From an uncultured Bacilli bacterium (GTDB taxonomy: Bacteria; Bacillota_I; Bacilli_A; RF39; UBA660): a stretch of 22,015 bases of DNA. The stretch is from NCBI GenBank assembly GCA_944358565.1, contig CALVRK010000005.1, positions 1-22,015 of the forward strand, read 5' to 3'. Of the stretch, positions 21,977 to 22,015 are shown piece after piece (position 1 is the first letter of the stretch; every line of letters starts with the position of its first letter). The notes below the pieces were generated by a model. The model searched no databases. It was not told the DNA's origin and saw nothing but the letters and a program-made list of their open reading frames with translations. A program made the translations under genes and the position numbers.

Positions 21977-22015
21977 CTAGGGCATTTCCCCGCTGCTTGC
22001 AGCGTAAAGCCGAAC
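21951..22015. mobile_element. Possible end of a mobile element (partial, unidentified)
   Basis: After the inverted repeat the DNA becomes visibly richer in G and C than the rest of the window. It contains a second small palindrome, GCTGCTTGCAGC (21993-22004). No gene can be read in the remaining bases. A repeated element at the window edge would also explain why the available sequence stops here. No family is recognised. Confidence 0.35.

Noticed and set aside
1..22015. tRNA or rRNA genes
   Set aside because: I saw no TTCRANY-type arm with a matching acceptor stem, and no rRNA signature; the only structural RNA I can support is the SRP RNA.

Overview
The window is an AT-rich (I estimate about 30% GC by eye) origin-of-replication region from a bacterium of the Bacilli/Firmicutes type. 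The gene order rpmH-rnpA-yidC-jag on one side and dnaA-dnaN-recF-gyrB-gyrA on the other, followed by SRP RNA-tadA-dnaX-ybaB-recR-bofA-holB-ricT-trmN6-rsmI, matches the oriC neighbourhood of Bacillus relatives. TGA works as a stop (recF, holB, trmN6), so this is the standard bacterial code and not a Mycoplasma code. The reduced, AT-rich style with ComK-like and BofA-like relics suggests an uncultured gut Bacilli lineage (RF39- or Erysipelotrichia-like); that placement is inference.

Layout. 1-1820: an accessory island with the first codons of a minus-strand gene, a secreted or anchored surface protein (102-1457, minus) and a divergent XRE-type regulator (1572-1820). The two share a control region with palindromic operators, one of them exactly filling the spacer of a TTGACA/TAATAT promoter. 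1852-3945: the minus-strand operon rpmH-rnpA-yidC-jag, driven by a consensus promoter. 3946-5876: bipartite oriC with DnaA boxes on both sides of dnaA. 5877-13202: dnaN, a ComK-family gene in the slot where relatives carry the S4-domain gene yaaA/rlbA, then recF-gyrB-gyrA. 13203-14484: 1.3 kb of very AT-rich non-coding DNA with nine perfect parS sites (TGTTTCACGTGAAACA). Five of them have a DnaA-box-like sequence 6-8 bp to the left. 14484-21268: SRP RNA and the dnaX-recR-holB-rsmI train. 21309-22015: a short-chain dehydrogenase gene cut off at its 5' end at a 13-bp inverted repeat that opens into GC-richer foreign-looking DNA.

How it works together. Most genes serve replication initiation (dnaA, dnaN), the clamp loader (dnaX, holB), topology (gyrAB), repair (recF, recR) and chromosome segregation (parS array). 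The most unusual part is the parS 'super-centromere' between gyrA and the SRP RNA gene, with its interleaved DnaA-box-like modules. Related to it is a 9-mer, TGTGGAAAA (reverse complement TTTTCCACA, a DnaA-box variant), which recurs far more often than expected. Inside genes it is almost always read as GTG-GAA-AAx. The DnaA regulator gene yabA is missing from its usual place between ricT and trmN6, and parA/parB (soj/spo0J) are not in the window. Initiation and segregation control may therefore be wired differently here.
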